From GCA-2701705 sp964342155 (GTDB taxonomy: Bacteria; Pseudomonadota; Gammaproteobacteria; GCA-002705445; GCA-002716945): 40,374 bases of DNA. The position numbers were made by a program, and so were the translations under genes. The stretch covers positions 1 to 40,374 of the forward strand of contig CAYFEQ010000010.1 in assembly GCA_964342155.1 (NCBI GenBank), read 5' to 3'. A model generated the notes under the pieces. The model worked only from the letters and a program-made list of their open reading frames with translations, was not told the DNA's origin and ran no database searches. Below are positions 17,523-26,836 of the stretch, one piece after another (the first letter of the stretch is position 1; every line of letters starts with the position of its first letter).

Positions 17523-18698
17523 TTAAATATCTTTTGGTATGAATTTAAAATTAGCTATCCCAATTAGAATGATTAAATGTGATAAAGCCAACCCTCCTAT
17601 ACCTAGACCCAATTCATAAATTGAAGGTATGTATGAATGAACAACATTATCATAAAAAGTGCTTTCTATAATTTGGTGGTCTGGGAAAATATTAAGAGGA
17701 TATGCTTGCCCACCAATTATAATGACTGCAATTGCAAATAGGCCTCCTAAAAGGATTATTTTGGAAGTTATTAATAATAATAATGGGGAATTATTTTTAT
17801 TATAAATTAATAATATGAGTGGTATAACTATTCCTATCAAAAATTGCCCAACCCAGAATAAAATAGTATATATACCTCCGCTAAATAGTAAGAAAACTTC
17901 ATAATCAAAATGTTTTGAGATATAAATATTTGTTATGTGATACAAAATTAGAAAATATAAATTTGTAAATAGGAAGATGAGCATTAGTCTTTTAAAGTTA
18001 TCTTGCATCTTCTCAGATATATGTGTTTTATTTAGCCAACAAATACTACTGTGATATGCATAATATATTGCTACACCATACAATAATGACATCACAATAA
18101 ATAATGGGGCTAAAATTGCAGTAGCATAAGCCTCTCTGGCGACAAGAAATCCAAAAATAGACCCTGTACCAGTTGTTAAAATTATTCTCCAAACAAACGC
18201 AAATATGCCCATTGATTTTGAATATTTGTTAACCTCATAATCAAGCATTGTCCAAAGATAAATTAGCAAAACAAGAAAAAAACCTGAGTATAAAAAAATA
18301 TTCCATGCAAAGATTGATTTAAAATTATAAGTAGTCATTGCAACAATTAAACGGTCTGGTCTACCTAAATCAAGTATTAGCACAATTAGGCCACCAATTA
18401 AAAAAGAGATAGCAATTAGGCCAGACAAAGGAGCAAGTGGTTTATATTTCTCTTTATCAAAAACAGATGAGAGCGATGCAATATTTAAAACACCAGACGA
18501 AATGATAATCATAAAAACTGCAAAAATATGTGGCAAACCCCATATGATTTGGTTATCCATGCCTGTTACATAATGACCTTCAGTTTCCATATAATGAGCA
18601 CAAAAAATGCCTAGTAATACAAAAAAACCTGTACCTAGAAATATAGACCAAAATAATCTTTGATTAATTGTGAAGCGAGAGAATGATCCTGGTTTCAT
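17523..18698 (-). CDS. dsrP: DsrP, quinone-interacting membrane subunit of DsrMKJOP
   Basis: This 391-aa NrfD/PsrC family protein has about ten hydrophobic helices and no signal peptide. LDLGRPDRLIVAMTTYNFKS matches the conserved loop of the family near the quinone site. With DsrO it forms the quinone-reactive arm of the DsrMKJOP complex in the inner membrane. The gene lies four bases after dsrO in the standard OP order. Confidence 0.93.
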   Translation of the reverse strand: MKPGSFSRFTINQRLFWSIFLGTGFFVLLGIFCAHYMETEGHYVTGMDNQIIWGLPHIFAVFMIIISSGVLNIASLSSVFDKEKYKPLAPLSGLIAISFLIGGLIVLILDLGRPDRLIVAMTTYNFKSIFAWNIFLYSGFFLVLLIYLWTMLDYEVNKYSKSMGIFAFVWRIILTTGTGSIFGFLVAREAYATAILAPLFIVMSLLYGVAIYYAYHSSICWLNKTHISEKMQDNFKRLMLIFLFTNLYFLILYHITNIYISKHFDYEVFLLFSGGIYTILFWVGQFLIGIVIPLILLIYNKNNSPLLLLITSKIILLGGLFAIAVIIIGGQAYPLNIFPDHQIIESTFYDNVVHSYIPSIYELGLGIGGLALSHLIILIGIANFKFIPKDI

Positions 18699-18702
18699 AA
18701 TA

Positions 18703-19455
18703 TTAAATTCCTGTATAAGTTACTTTTTGTTTCAATTTAAGATCAGCTCTTAATCTTCTGCCAGGTGACGTTTCAATAGCTTTATTTACCTTGCTTTCTG
18801 GATCATTAAGATCACCAAATGAAATTACACCTCCACCTTCCTTTGTACATGCTTCTTCGCATGCAGTATATTCAGAACCATGATCAATTTTATTTACACA
18901 AAAATTACAACTTTCAACACATCCTTTGCCTCTTGGTGAATTAGTCAATTGCATAGTTAAATTTTCATGTATAAATGATCTCGCTTTGAAAGGACAAGCC
19001 ATCATACAATATCTACATCCAATACAAGTATGTTGATTAACCATTACTATTCCATCTTCACGTTTAAAAGAAGCGCCTGTGGGACAAACGTCGCAACATG
19101 GTGGATTTTCACAGTGCTGACAAAGCATAGGTAAAACTGATACTTCATTTGTTTTTAAATCTCTAAGTTTTATTTTTCTAATCCATTGGGAATCAGTCTT
19201 TGGTCTTCCTAGCCCATATAAACCATTCTCATCATTACAGGCTTCTATACAAGCTGTACAACCGTCTACACACTTTGTTATGTCTATATGCATTCCCCAC
19301 TTTGTTTTAGAACTAACCTTTTCCGATTTTGGTTTAGCAGCATTACTACTTTCAATAATATTTGGAATTATGTAAACAACTGCCATAGCAGATAATGATT
19401 TAAATAAGAAATCTCTTCTTGGTATCTGAGGGGATTTATTTAATACTGATTTCAT
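18703..19455 (-). CDS. dsrO: DsrO, periplasmic iron-sulfur subunit of DsrMKJOP
   Basis: The 250-aa protein begins with a twin-arginine signal (IPRRDFLFKSLSAMAVVYIIP), so it is exported folded to the periplasm. Cysteine clusters in the pattern of NrfC/HybA-type ferredoxins follow: CVDGCTACIEAC, CQHCENPPCCDVCP, CIGCRYCMMACP and CVESCNFCVNK with ACEEAC, enough for four [4Fe-4S] centres. It passes electrons between DsrJ and DsrP. It is separated from dsrJ by five bases. Confidence 0.95.
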   Translation of the reverse strand: MKSVLNKSPQIPRRDFLFKSLSAMAVVYIIPNIIESSNAAKPKSEKVSSKTKWGMHIDITKCVDGCTACIEACNDENGLYGLGRPKTDSQWIRKIKLRDLKTNEVSVLPMLCQHCENPPCCDVCPTGASFKREDGIVMVNQHTCIGCRYCMMACPFKARSFIHENLTMQLTNSPRGKGCVESCNFCVNKIDHGSEYTACEEACTKEGGGVISFGDLNDPESKVNKAIETSPGRRLRADLKLKQKVTYTGI

Positions 19456-19460
19456 AATTC

Positions 19461-19952
19461 TTACTTATTGATAATATTCTCAAGTTGATTATATATAACA
19501 GATACATTATTTCCCTGGCTTCTATTTTTGGTTTTAACCTCATTATGCCTAGGTACAGATGCATGACAACTAAAACAATCTATATTTGTTGCTGTTTCTA
19601 TGTGACAAGTATGACAAAACTGCCCTTCATCATTTATTGGTAAAAAATTTCCTTGATCATCACGTGAGACATGGCAGTCAATACAATTTGCAAGACTATG
19701 TTTTGTTGTTCTAACGCCATCAATTACTGTTAAATCTCTCTGATGGTATAAAAATTCAAAATGCTTTTTTCTCATTACATCGGTTGGTTCAACACAGGAG
19801 TCCAATAAATCAGCTTTTGATTTTCCCACAAGCTTATGAGTCTGACCGTCGTGTGAAAATGTTGTAGGGGTGATTATAAGTATTAATATAATTGCAAATA
19901 TTCTGAACAATAGTGGCAACTTTCTCTCCGATGATTTACTAAGTTCATTCAC
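19461..19952 (-). CDS. dsrJ: DsrJ, periplasmic triheme cytochrome c
   Basis: The 163-aa protein has an uncleaved-looking N-terminal hydrophobic segment (residues 12-33) and exactly three heme c sites: CIDCH, CHTCH and CFSCH. The conserved DSCVEPTDVMRKKHFEF segment carries C53, which corresponds to the cysteine that ligates one heme in Allochromatium DsrJ (unusual His/Cys ligation). It is the periplasmic redox subunit of DsrMKJOP. Its start overlaps the dsrL stop by eight bases. Confidence 0.95.
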   Translation of the reverse strand: MNELSKSSERKLPLLFRIFAIILILIITPTTFSHDGQTHKLVGKSKADLLDSCVEPTDVMRKKHFEFLYHQRDLTVIDGVRTTKHSLANCIDCHVSRDDQGNFLPINDEGQFCHTCHIETATNIDCFSCHASVPRHNEVKTKNRSQGNNVSVIYNQLENIINK

Positions 19953-21921
19953 CCAGTCCCATTTTTATGTAACCAGTTGGGCATACATCAGCACATATGT
20001 GACAACCAATACATTTATCATAATCAGTATCAACATATCTACCCATTGTAGCAGAATCTTTTTTTACACGAAATACAGCGTCCTGAGGGCAATAGATAAC
20101 ACAATTATCACACTCAAAACACATACCACAGCTCATGCATCTAGAAGCTTCTTTAATAGCATCTTCTTCAGATAATCCAATAATTCTATCTTCGTAATGA
20201 TCTATGACATCATCGCCTGTAGGTACAGCCTCGCCTCTTTTAACTCGTTCTTCATGCTTAAAATGACCTAAAAAAAGTTCATTTGATGGTATAACCTCTT
20301 GAGCCGATCTGTCTTCGTAATTATGAATTGCAGTTTTGCTTCCATCTGTTCCTCTTTGGTCTGCTGGATTATCAATTGGAGGAACATAAGTTTCAGGAGC
20401 CAGATTTGTTTCTCTCAATTTTTCTAATAATTGAAAATGATGCACATCTACTTTGGGTCTTCTTTTGAAATCTTTATTTTCAAAATAACTTTTTATTGAT
20501 TGAGCAGCAATAGAAGCTTGCCCTATTGCCGTTGTTAAAAGATGAGGCCTAACAATGTCTCCAGCTACAAAATGTCCATCCTTAGTTTTATGTCTAAAAA
20601 AATCATCAGCTTCAAAAAATCCTTTTTCATTACCTAAACTTTCAAGCCCCTCTATATCTGGTGATTGACCAATGGCTGAAACAATTAAATCCGTTTCAAT
20701 AGTCTTTTCAGTTCCTTCCACTGGGGTAGGTCTATTGTCTTCCATTTTACATTCTGCGATAACTAATGCATTAGCTCTACCATTTTTATCTTTTTCTACT
20801 CTTAAAGGCATTACTCCATTTAAAATTGTCACCCCTTCGTGCATAGCATCATTAACCTCTTGTTCTGCAGCTGTCATTTCTTCTCTTTTGAAAAGAGAAG
20901 TAAGTGTTACTTCAGCGCCTTCTTTAATTGCAGACTCAGACACATCTTGCGCAACATATCCATGGACAATTGCTTCAGGTTTTTCTTGAGGTTTTATAGT
21001 AGAAATATGACCAAGCCTTCTTGCAACCGAGACGACGTCTATAGACGTGTCACCACCACCTACACAAACAACTTTCTTTGCTCCAACTTTCAATCTGCCT
21101 TGGCAAAAAGCTTCTAAAAATTCTACTCCTGTTAAACAATTTTCAGCATCGCTACCAGGTATAGGTAAATCTTTTCCTGTCCAACAGCCTATTGTCCATA
21201 AAACTGCATCATGGGATTTTTCAATTTCTTCTAGAGGAATATCTTTGCCAACACGCTTATTAAGAACTGTTTCTATGTCACCTAAATCTAAAATTCTTTT
21301 TATTTCTTTATCCAGTATATCTCGAGGAGTTCTGTAATTAGGAATGCCATATCTCATCATTCCACCAAGTTTAGGTCTTTCCTCAAAAACAGTTGAAGCA
21401 AAACCCATCTTACGAAGTTGATATGCTGCGGTTAGACCAGCTGGCCCGCCGCCAATTATTGCAACTTTTTTATCTTTTAAAGGATTTGGTTTTTCAAATT
21501 TATAATTTTCTTTGACTGCAGTATCACCAATGTATTGCTCAACAGCATTGATTCCAACAAAGTCATCTACATCATTCCTATTACAACCACTTTGACATGG
21601 CGCGGGACACACTCTTCCCATTTGAGATGGGAATGGATTTGCTTCAGTTGATCTTCTAAAAGCATATTCAGACATTGAAGTTCCTTCAGGTGGCTTTTCA
21701 ATTCCACGAACTATTTGTAACCAACCTCTTATATCTTCTCCTGAAGGACAACTTCCTTGGCACGGAGGTGTTTTGTGAATATATGTAGGGCATTTGTGTG
21801 ATTCATCTTGATTGAAGATTTGCTCAGAAAAGTTATCCCATTTATGATCTCCATTCTCGTATCTGCGATACGTGTTTTCGGATTTCATTTTGTTTACAGT
21901 TTTTTCAACTTTCGAAACCAT
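19945..21921 (-). CDS. dsrL: DsrL, NAD(P)H:acceptor iron-sulfur flavoprotein
   Basis: The 658-aa cytosolic protein resembles the small subunit of glutamate synthase. It has an N-terminal cysteine motif (PPCQGSCPSGEDIRGWL and GRVCPAPCQSGCNR), an FAD site (VAIIGGGPAGLTAAYQLRK), an NAD(P) site (VVCVGGGDTSIDVVSVARRL) and a C-terminal ferredoxin pair (CMSCGMCFECDNCVIYCP and CIGCHICADVCP). In sulfur oxidisers DsrL takes electrons from the sulfur oxidation reaction at DsrAB to NAD(P)+. The start at 21921 has a strong AGGGGGAAGGA ribosome site. It is preceded by a 79-base gap with promoter-like bases. Confidence 0.95.
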   Translation of the reverse strand: MVSKVEKTVNKMKSENTYRRYENGDHKWDNFSEQIFNQDESHKCPTYIHKTPPCQGSCPSGEDIRGWLQIVRGIEKPPEGTSMSEYAFRRSTEANPFPSQMGRVCPAPCQSGCNRNDVDDFVGINAVEQYIGDTAVKENYKFEKPNPLKDKKVAIIGGGPAGLTAAYQLRKMGFASTVFEERPKLGGMMRYGIPNYRTPRDILDKEIKRILDLGDIETVLNKRVGKDIPLEEIEKSHDAVLWTIGCWTGKDLPIPGSDAENCLTGVEFLEAFCQGRLKVGAKKVVCVGGGDTSIDVVSVARRLGHISTIKPQEKPEAIVHGYVAQDVSESAIKEGAEVTLTSLFKREEMTAAEQEVNDAMHEGVTILNGVMPLRVEKDKNGRANALVIAECKMEDNRPTPVEGTEKTIETDLIVSAIGQSPDIEGLESLGNEKGFFEADDFFRHKTKDGHFVAGDIVRPHLLTTAIGQASIAAQSIKSYFENKDFKRRPKVDVHHFQLLEKLRETNLAPETYVPPIDNPADQRGTDGSKTAIHNYEDRSAQEVIPSNELFLGHFKHEERVKRGEAVPTGDDVIDHYEDRIIGLSEEDAIKEASRCMSCGMCFECDNCVIYCPQDAVFRVKKDSATMGRYVDTDYDKCIGCHICADVCPTGYIKMGLGE

Positions 21922-21951
21922 GGTTTTTTCCTTCCCCCTATATAAGTTTAT

Positions 21952-21983
21952 TCTACTTTTCTAATAAACTAAAGTAGATTATA
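21952..21983 (-). promoter_or_regulatory. Possible internal promoter and hairpin between dsrK and dsrL
   Basis: On the minus strand a perfect TATAAT (21983-21978) lies upstream of dsrL, with only a poor -35 (TTTGAG, about 16 bases before). The -10 overlaps a perfect 8-bp inverted repeat (21952-21959 with 21971-21978, 11-base loop). Either a secondary promoter for dsrLJOPNR or an mRNA processing or attenuation hairpin is possible; the two readings cannot both apply to the same transcript. Confidence 0.4.
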
Positions 21984-22000
21984 ACATATGAAATTCAGCC

Positions 22001-23500
22001 TCAAACCTCTTTTTTATTCATTATGAGGGCATTTCCCACTAGTTGATGAAGACTAACTATTTGATCCAATTCTAATCCATAGTACTGAAAAACCTTAGAA
22101 AACTGGCTTTTACAGATTGCACAGATTGCAGCCATATGAGTAACATTATGCTCATCTATAACTCTTTTTAAGGCTTCCATTCTAGGCAGCGCACCTTTCA
22201 CTCTCAATTCAATTAAATCATCCGTTAGTAGGCCGCCTCCGCCTCCACAGCAGTAGGTTTTTTCACGGACACTTTCCTCTTCCATATCATAGAACCTATT
22301 AACTGAGGATTTTATGATATCTCGTGGTATGGAAAATTGTCCACCTATTATCCCACCCATATTTGAAGCCCTAGCGACATTACAAGAATCATGATAAGTC
22401 AATGTCATATCATCATTAGCTGTCTTATCTAATTTGAGTACATTTTTTTGTATGAGATCATGAGTAACTTCACATATGTGTTGAGGGACTGGATATCTTG
22501 GATCTAAAAAATCAAAAGGACCTGCAAGTGTATTTAAAAAACTATATGCGACTCTCCAGGCATGTCCACACTCACCAAAAACAATTCTTTTAACATTAAG
22601 ATCAAGTGCAGCCTCTCTTATTCTTAAAGCTAATTTTTTCATATTTTGATAACTGCCGATAAACATCCCGAAGTTTGCAGCCTCACTCGCATGTGAACTT
22701 AAAGTCCAACTGATGCCTGCTTGATGAAGAACCTTTCCATATCCAATTAAGCCATCAACATGTGGTTCTGCAAAGAAATCTGCAGATGGAGTAATTAATA
22801 AAACTTCTGAATCTTTAACATCTACAGGATATTTAACGTCAATACCAGTTTCATCTTTAACATCTTCTTCTAGGCCCTCGAGTGTATCTTCTAATGCTGG
22901 TTCAGGTAATCCAAGATTATTTCCAATTTTATGTACCTTTGCGATTATTTCATTACAATATTTTTGACCAACTCCTATAGAATCCATCACTTCCCTTGCA
23001 GCCATAGATATTTCAGCAGTATCAATTCCTATGGGACAAAAAACAGCACATCGACGACATTGAGAACATTGATGATAGTATGTATACCATTCATCCAAAA
23101 CTTCTTTGGTTAAGTCAGTTGCACCAACTAGTTTTGGAAAAAATTTACCAGGTAATGTGAAATATCTTTTGTAAACATTCCTGAATAAGTTTTGTCTACC
23201 AACGGGCATGTTATTAGGATCTTTCGTGCCTAAATAGTAGTGACACTTATCAGTACAAGCTCCGCATTGGATACATGAATCTAGATAGACTCTAAGTGAA
23301 CGATACTTTCCTAATAAATCTCCCATTTTGTCGAGAGCTTTTTCCTTCCAATCATCAGCGAGTTCGCTTGGATAACCGAGCGGTGATTGAAATTCCTCTT
23401 TAGATTTGAATGGCGCTATATGTACAGAGGCATCTTGTTGGAGCTTAGGAATCAATGTATATTCTTGTAAAACTGGTGTTTGGAATTTATCTTTAGCCAT
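22001..23500 (-). CDS. dsrK: DsrK, catalytic HdrD-like subunit of DsrMKJOP
   Basis: The 499-aa protein has two N-terminal [4Fe-4S] sites (CIQCGACTDKCHYY and CSQCRRCAVFCP) and two CCG-type domains (GECGHAW, HDSCNVARASN, and CCGGGGGLL with AICAICKSQF) typical of heterodisulfide reductase HdrD. In the complex DsrK faces the cytosol and acts on the DsrC disulfide or trisulfide, exchanging electrons with DsrM. Its spacing of eight bases to dsrM indicates cotranscription. Confidence 0.96.
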   Translation of the reverse strand: MAKDKFQTPVLQEYTLIPKLQQDASVHIAPFKSKEEFQSPLGYPSELADDWKEKALDKMGDLLGKYRSLRVYLDSCIQCGACTDKCHYYLGTKDPNNMPVGRQNLFRNVYKRYFTLPGKFFPKLVGATDLTKEVLDEWYTYYHQCSQCRRCAVFCPIGIDTAEISMAAREVMDSIGVGQKYCNEIIAKVHKIGNNLGLPEPALEDTLEGLEEDVKDETGIDVKYPVDVKDSEVLLITPSADFFAEPHVDGLIGYGKVLHQAGISWTLSSHASEAANFGMFIGSYQNMKKLALRIREAALDLNVKRIVFGECGHAWRVAYSFLNTLAGPFDFLDPRYPVPQHICEVTHDLIQKNVLKLDKTANDDMTLTYHDSCNVARASNMGGIIGGQFSIPRDIIKSSVNRFYDMEEESVREKTYCCGGGGGLLTDDLIELRVKGALPRMEALKRVIDEHNVTHMAAICAICKSQFSKVFQYYGLELDQIVSLHQLVGNALIMNKKEV

Positions 23501-23508
23501 AGGTGTAC

Positions 23509-24249
23509 CTATTCTTCCATTGATTCTAATTTTCTAGCCCAATCTGAAATATGTCTATCCTCACGGGATGTATCTGTCTGATTCCTTGTAGGGCTGAAAA
23601 ATAATCCTGGTGCATGTAAAAGCTTGCTGTAAGGAAAAATAATCATAAGCAGAATAACTAAAAATAAATGCACTAGTAGTACTGCATCAGTAGGAAGTTC
23701 AGACCATTGAAAATACATTAAACCCAAAAAGAATTGTCTGACAGCTAAGACATCAGTTTGAAACCACTTCATCATTAGACCAGAAAGAGCAATACCTATT
23801 ATCAGAATTAAAATCAAATAATCTGATGGAGAAGATATATATCTAACTCTATCGACAAAAATTCTTCGCGCAAATAAACCAAATAAACCAAACAGCATCA
23901 TATAAGCGCCATAGTGTCCAGCTGCCTGTATAATTTCTAAAGATACAAAAGACCAGACAGGATCAGTAAAATATTTTAGATGTCTAAATAAAGCCAGTAA
24001 TAATGCAAAATGAAATAACCAACTGAATAGCCAAGTCCATTTTGTCGCACTAAATAAACTTTCAAAAAAAACAACTTCACGAAACATCCTCACTGCTACA
24101 CCTGTTTTTGTTTTAGGAGCAGGTGGGGTTGGAATTTTTAAGGGTGCAGGTATTTTTGCATATTCATAAATTCGATATGCCAGACCTAAAAATAGTATAG
24201 AGGCAGCAAAATAGAACAGGGTTCCATATAGTATCGTAACGAAGGACAT
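23509..24249 (-). CDS. dsrM: DsrM, membrane cytochrome b subunit of DsrMKJOP
   Basis: The 246-aa protein is of the NarI/HdrE type: five to six hydrophobic helices with histidines suited to heme b ligation (for example WLFHFALLLALFRH, GHYGAYMMLF, LLVHLFLVIL and SKLLHAPG). It exchanges electrons between DsrK and the quinone pool. It starts 31 bases after dsrC and ends eight bases before dsrK, the standard CMK order. Confidence 0.94.
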   Translation of the reverse strand: MSFVTILYGTLFYFAASILFLGLAYRIYEYAKIPAPLKIPTPPAPKTKTGVAVRMFREVVFFESLFSATKWTWLFSWLFHFALLLALFRHLKYFTDPVWSFVSLEIIQAAGHYGAYMMLFGLFGLFARRIFVDRVRYISSPSDYLILILIIGIALSGLMMKWFQTDVLAVRQFFLGLMYFQWSELPTDAVLLVHLFLVILLMIIFPYSKLLHAPGLFFSPTRNQTDTSREDRHISDWARKLESMEE

Positions 24250-24280
24250 GCTGCCTTTCTCCTAATTAAATTTTAGTTCT

Positions 24281-24613
24281 TTAAACACATCCAGTAGGTT
24301 TAGGCAAACCAGCAAACTTACAGGCCTGTTTAGCAGGTCCATATGGAAATAACTCATAGAGATATTTACTATTGCCTTTGTCTGCGCCAAGCTTTTTTCC
24401 TACTGCTTTTGTCAGAACACGTACAGCTGGAGCGATTTGATATTCCTCATAATATTCACGTAAGAAATTTATAATTTCCCAATGATCGTCGGATAATTCT
24501 AAATCTTCTTCCTTAGCCATAACTGAAGCTACATCTTTTTCCCAATCATTTAGGTTAGCAAGATAGCCTTCTTCATCTGTTTCTAGCGTTTTACCATTTA
24601 CTTCAATTGTCAT
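24281..24613 (-). CDS. dsrC: DsrC, sulfur carrier protein
   Basis: The 110-aa protein is of the DsrC/TusE family and ends KQACKFAGLPKPTGCV. Both functional cysteines are present: C98 and the penultimate C109 on the flexible arm. That two-cysteine tail separates true DsrC from TusE. In sulfur oxidisers it receives sulfur from DsrEFH at the arm and presents it to DsrAB, then is recycled through DsrMKJOP. GGAGAC lies upstream as a good ribosome site, suited to high expression. A second, cysteine-free family member is encoded at 30.0 kb. Confidence 0.97.
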   Translation of the reverse strand: MTIEVNGKTLETDEEGYLANLNDWEKDVASVMAKEEDLELSDDHWEIINFLREYYEEYQIAPAVRVLTKAVGKKLGADKGNSKYLYELFPYGPAKQACKFAGLPKPTGCV

Positions 24614-24627
24614 GTTTGTCTCCTTGT

Positions 24628-24930
24628 TTATAACCAGTTTTGTACTCTAGCATTTTCAACTGCTAATTTTACAAAACCTTTATAATCTATAATGTCTATA
24701 TTAGGGATAAGAGATTTAATATCAAGCCCTCTTGCTTTTAAGTCAGGTTCCAGTACAAAAAATTTATGTGTTTTTTGTCCCTCTAATATATTTTTTTCAA
24801 AATCTGTATTTTTAAGTGCAGCATATACCCCGTCTTCCATTAATAAGATATTAGATTTTTCTGGAGCGACTCTTAAACAAGTCTGCAAACTATTTTTTTC
24901 GTAAGGTGATTTATTAATCGTATGTAACAT
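24628..24930 (-). CDS. dsrH: DsrH, sulfur relay subunit (TusB-like)
   Basis: The 100-aa protein matches DsrH/TusB: MLHTINKSP at the N-terminus, C18 in the position corresponding to the conserved cysteine, ILLMEDGVYAAL and a central FFVLEPDLKARGL. It forms the DsrE2F2H2 hexamer with its two neighbours and takes part in sulfur transfer to DsrC. Its ATG shares one base with the dsrF stop. The presence of DsrEFH is characteristic of the oxidative pathway and absent from sulfate reducers. Confidence 0.94.
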   Translation of the reverse strand: MLHTINKSPYEKNSLQTCLRVAPEKSNILLMEDGVYAALKNTDFEKNILEGQKTHKFFVLEPDLKARGLDIKSLIPNIDIIDYKGFVKLAVENARVQNWL

Positions 24931-25316
24931 TAAAAATTTAATATAACCTCGCTTTCATTAATGAGCTTCTTTATTTCATCTGCACTAATAATTTTTGCAT
25001 CAACTGATAAATCATCTTCTGTCATTCCCCTTTGATCAAGAGATTGTTTTTCTACATAAAGTTTTTCGACATCATACATTTCTAAAGCCGCATATGTTTT
25101 GGAAAAGTTTTTGGTTCCAATTCCTGATGTATCTTGATTCTTTTTTAACTGAAAAACTCCATCATCTAAAAAAACTAGGCTGACATCTTGCTCGAAAGCA
25201 GCGCCTATAAGTACAGTTTCGAGTGCCTCATGCGCATAGATAGTTCCATGAGGGGCCCTTCTATTAATGTATAAAAATTTCTTAACAACGCCGGTACTTT
25301 GCGCTTCTTCTTCCAT
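24930..25316 (-). CDS. dsrF: DsrF, sulfur relay subunit (TusC-like)
   Basis: The protein is 128 aa from the ATG at 25316, which lies one base after the dsrE stop and has GGTGA upstream; an in-frame TTG at 25328 inside dsrE is less likely. KKFLYINRRAPHGTIYAHEALE and LVFLDDGVFQL match DsrF/TusC. No cysteine is present, which agrees with a structural rather than sulfur-carrying role in DsrEFH. Confidence 0.94.
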   Translation of the reverse strand: MEEEAQSTGVVKKFLYINRRAPHGTIYAHEALETVLIGAAFEQDVSLVFLDDGVFQLKKNQDTSGIGTKNFSKTYAALEMYDVEKLYVEKQSLDQRGMTEDDLSVDAKIISADEIKKLINESEVILNF

Positions 25317-25317
25317 A

Positions 25318-25710
25318 TCAATCACCAAAAGTTATTAATCTGTCTGCCTGAATCCCTGCTTCTATTAGTTGACCTAATCCAGATATTCTAAAATTTTCTG
25401 CTAAGTTATTGGCATCTTTTCCATTTCTTTTCATTTCATCTGGATCTACCATACCTCTCCTCTGAGCAGCAGCTACACATACGACTAAATCTATTCCATT
25501 TTCTTTAGCTAACTCTGTCCATCTATTCGGGATATGTCTATCGTCTTGTGGAGGTGTAGCAAGCCTGGTTCCGTTATTAACACCATCGTGATAGAAAAAA
25601 ACACGATAAATTTCATGCCCATCTTCTATGGCAGCTTTAGTAAATAGATACGCGCTATCAGATGCTTGATGCGTATAAGGTCCCTCATTGACAAGAATTC
25701 CGAATTTCAT
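25318..25710 (-). CDS. dsrE: DsrE, catalytic sulfurtransferase subunit (TusD-like)
   Basis: The 130-aa protein starts MKFGILVNEGPYTHQASDSAY and has FFYHDGV, typical of the DsrE family. C78 in LVVCVAAAQRRG falls at the same residue number as the essential persulfide-forming cysteine of Allochromatium DsrE. It is the sulfur-carrying subunit of DsrEFH and the donor to DsrC. It is followed immediately by dsrF. Confidence 0.95.
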   Translation of the reverse strand: MKFGILVNEGPYTHQASDSAYLFTKAAIEDGHEIYRVFFYHDGVNNGTRLATPPQDDRHIPNRWTELAKENGIDLVVCVAAAQRRGMVDPDEMKRNGKDANNLAENFRISGLGQLIEAGIQADRLITFGD

Positions 25711-25724
25711 AAATTATGACGTTA

Positions 25725-26822
25725 TTAAAATCTAATATAGGTGGATGAATTAAGAGTTTTCCTACCGCCACGCCAGTTGTCTATGTGGTATTTCGTGAAT
25801 GGTAATTCAGTTAATTCAAAAAATCTTGGCCACCCAATCCTTTCAATCCAATCATTTATTCTTTCCCAATCTCTCGCATCTTCTTTGTATGCTTTAAGAA
25901 TACGTTTAACTATTGCTGTTGCTTCAGGCCATCTTGGTGGATTATTTGGAATTCCAGCTGCAACAAGCTTTTGGAAAGTTGGTTTGTTTCTAGCATTGGA
26001 ATGGTTTCCGCCAACCCAAATTGCTAATTTACTATGTTCTGGATCATTAATCTGCATTGGTGGACAAGGCGGATAACATGCTCCACAACAAATACATTTC
26101 TTTTCATCTACTTCTAATGATGGTTTACCATTAACCATAGCTGGTCTGATGGCCGCTACTGGACATCTTGCAACAACCGATGGTCTTTCGCAGACGTTTG
26201 AAACTAAATCATGATTAATTTTTGGAGGTTTTGTATGTTGTATATTGATTGCTATATCACCTTGTCCACCACAGTTTATTTGGCAACAAGATGTTGTCAT
26301 GTGAACTCTATTAGGCATTTCATTGTTTTTAAACTCATCAATGAGTTCATCCATCATAGATTTAACAACGCCAGATGCATCAGTACCTGGTATGTCACAA
26401 TGTAACCACCCTTGTGTATGCGCAATCATTGCAACTGAATTCTTAGTTCCCCCTACAATAAAGCCTTCTTTTTCGAGCGCATCAATCAACGGATCAACTT
26501 TTTTTGCGTCCTTGACCATGTATTCAATATTGCTTCTGATAGTGAACCTAACATATCCGTCTGCAAATTTATCTCCAATGTCACAAAGTTTTCTTAACGT
26601 ATAAACATCTAGGATTCTTTGTGTTCCTGCTCTGACTGTCCAAATTTCTTCACCACCTTTAGAAACATGCTTTAGGACACCAGATTTTGGATGCTCATGG
26701 TACTGCCAATTTCCAAAGTTCTTACGCATGGTTGGATGCATATATGCAAATCCATCAGGACACCCACTCTCTATAGGAGTACGTGGTTTAGCTTTTTCTT
26801 CTTTTTTAACTTCTTCTGACAT
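25725..26822 (-). CDS. dsrB: DsrB, beta subunit of reverse dissimilatory sulfite reductase
   Basis: The 365-aa subunit has SCCQINCGGQGDIAIN and CERPSVVARCPVAAI around the siroheme and Fe-S region, and an inserted ferredoxin domain CICCGACYPPCP. With DsrA it forms the cytosolic alpha2beta2 enzyme that oxidises sulfur bound to DsrC to sulfite. The gene follows dsrA by 14 bases. Association with dsrEFH and dsrL indicates the oxidative enzyme type. Confidence 0.97.
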   Translation of the reverse strand: MSEEVKKEEKAKPRTPIESGCPDGFAYMHPTMRKNFGNWQYHEHPKSGVLKHVSKGGEEIWTVRAGTQRILDVYTLRKLCDIGDKFADGYVRFTIRSNIEYMVKDAKKVDPLIDALEKEGFIVGGTKNSVAMIAHTQGWLHCDIPGTDASGVVKSMMDELIDEFKNNEMPNRVHMTTSCCQINCGGQGDIAINIQHTKPPKINHDLVSNVCERPSVVARCPVAAIRPAMVNGKPSLEVDEKKCICCGACYPPCPPMQINDPEHSKLAIWVGGNHSNARNKPTFQKLVAAGIPNNPPRWPEATAIVKRILKAYKEDARDWERINDWIERIGWPRFFELTELPFTKYHIDNWRGGRKTLNSSTYIRF

Positions 26823-26836
26823 ATCTTTAATTAAAA

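Noticed and set aside
20672..21337. Plus-strand ORFs opposite dsrL
   Set aside because: They are antisense shadows of the long dsrL frame with no domain signal.
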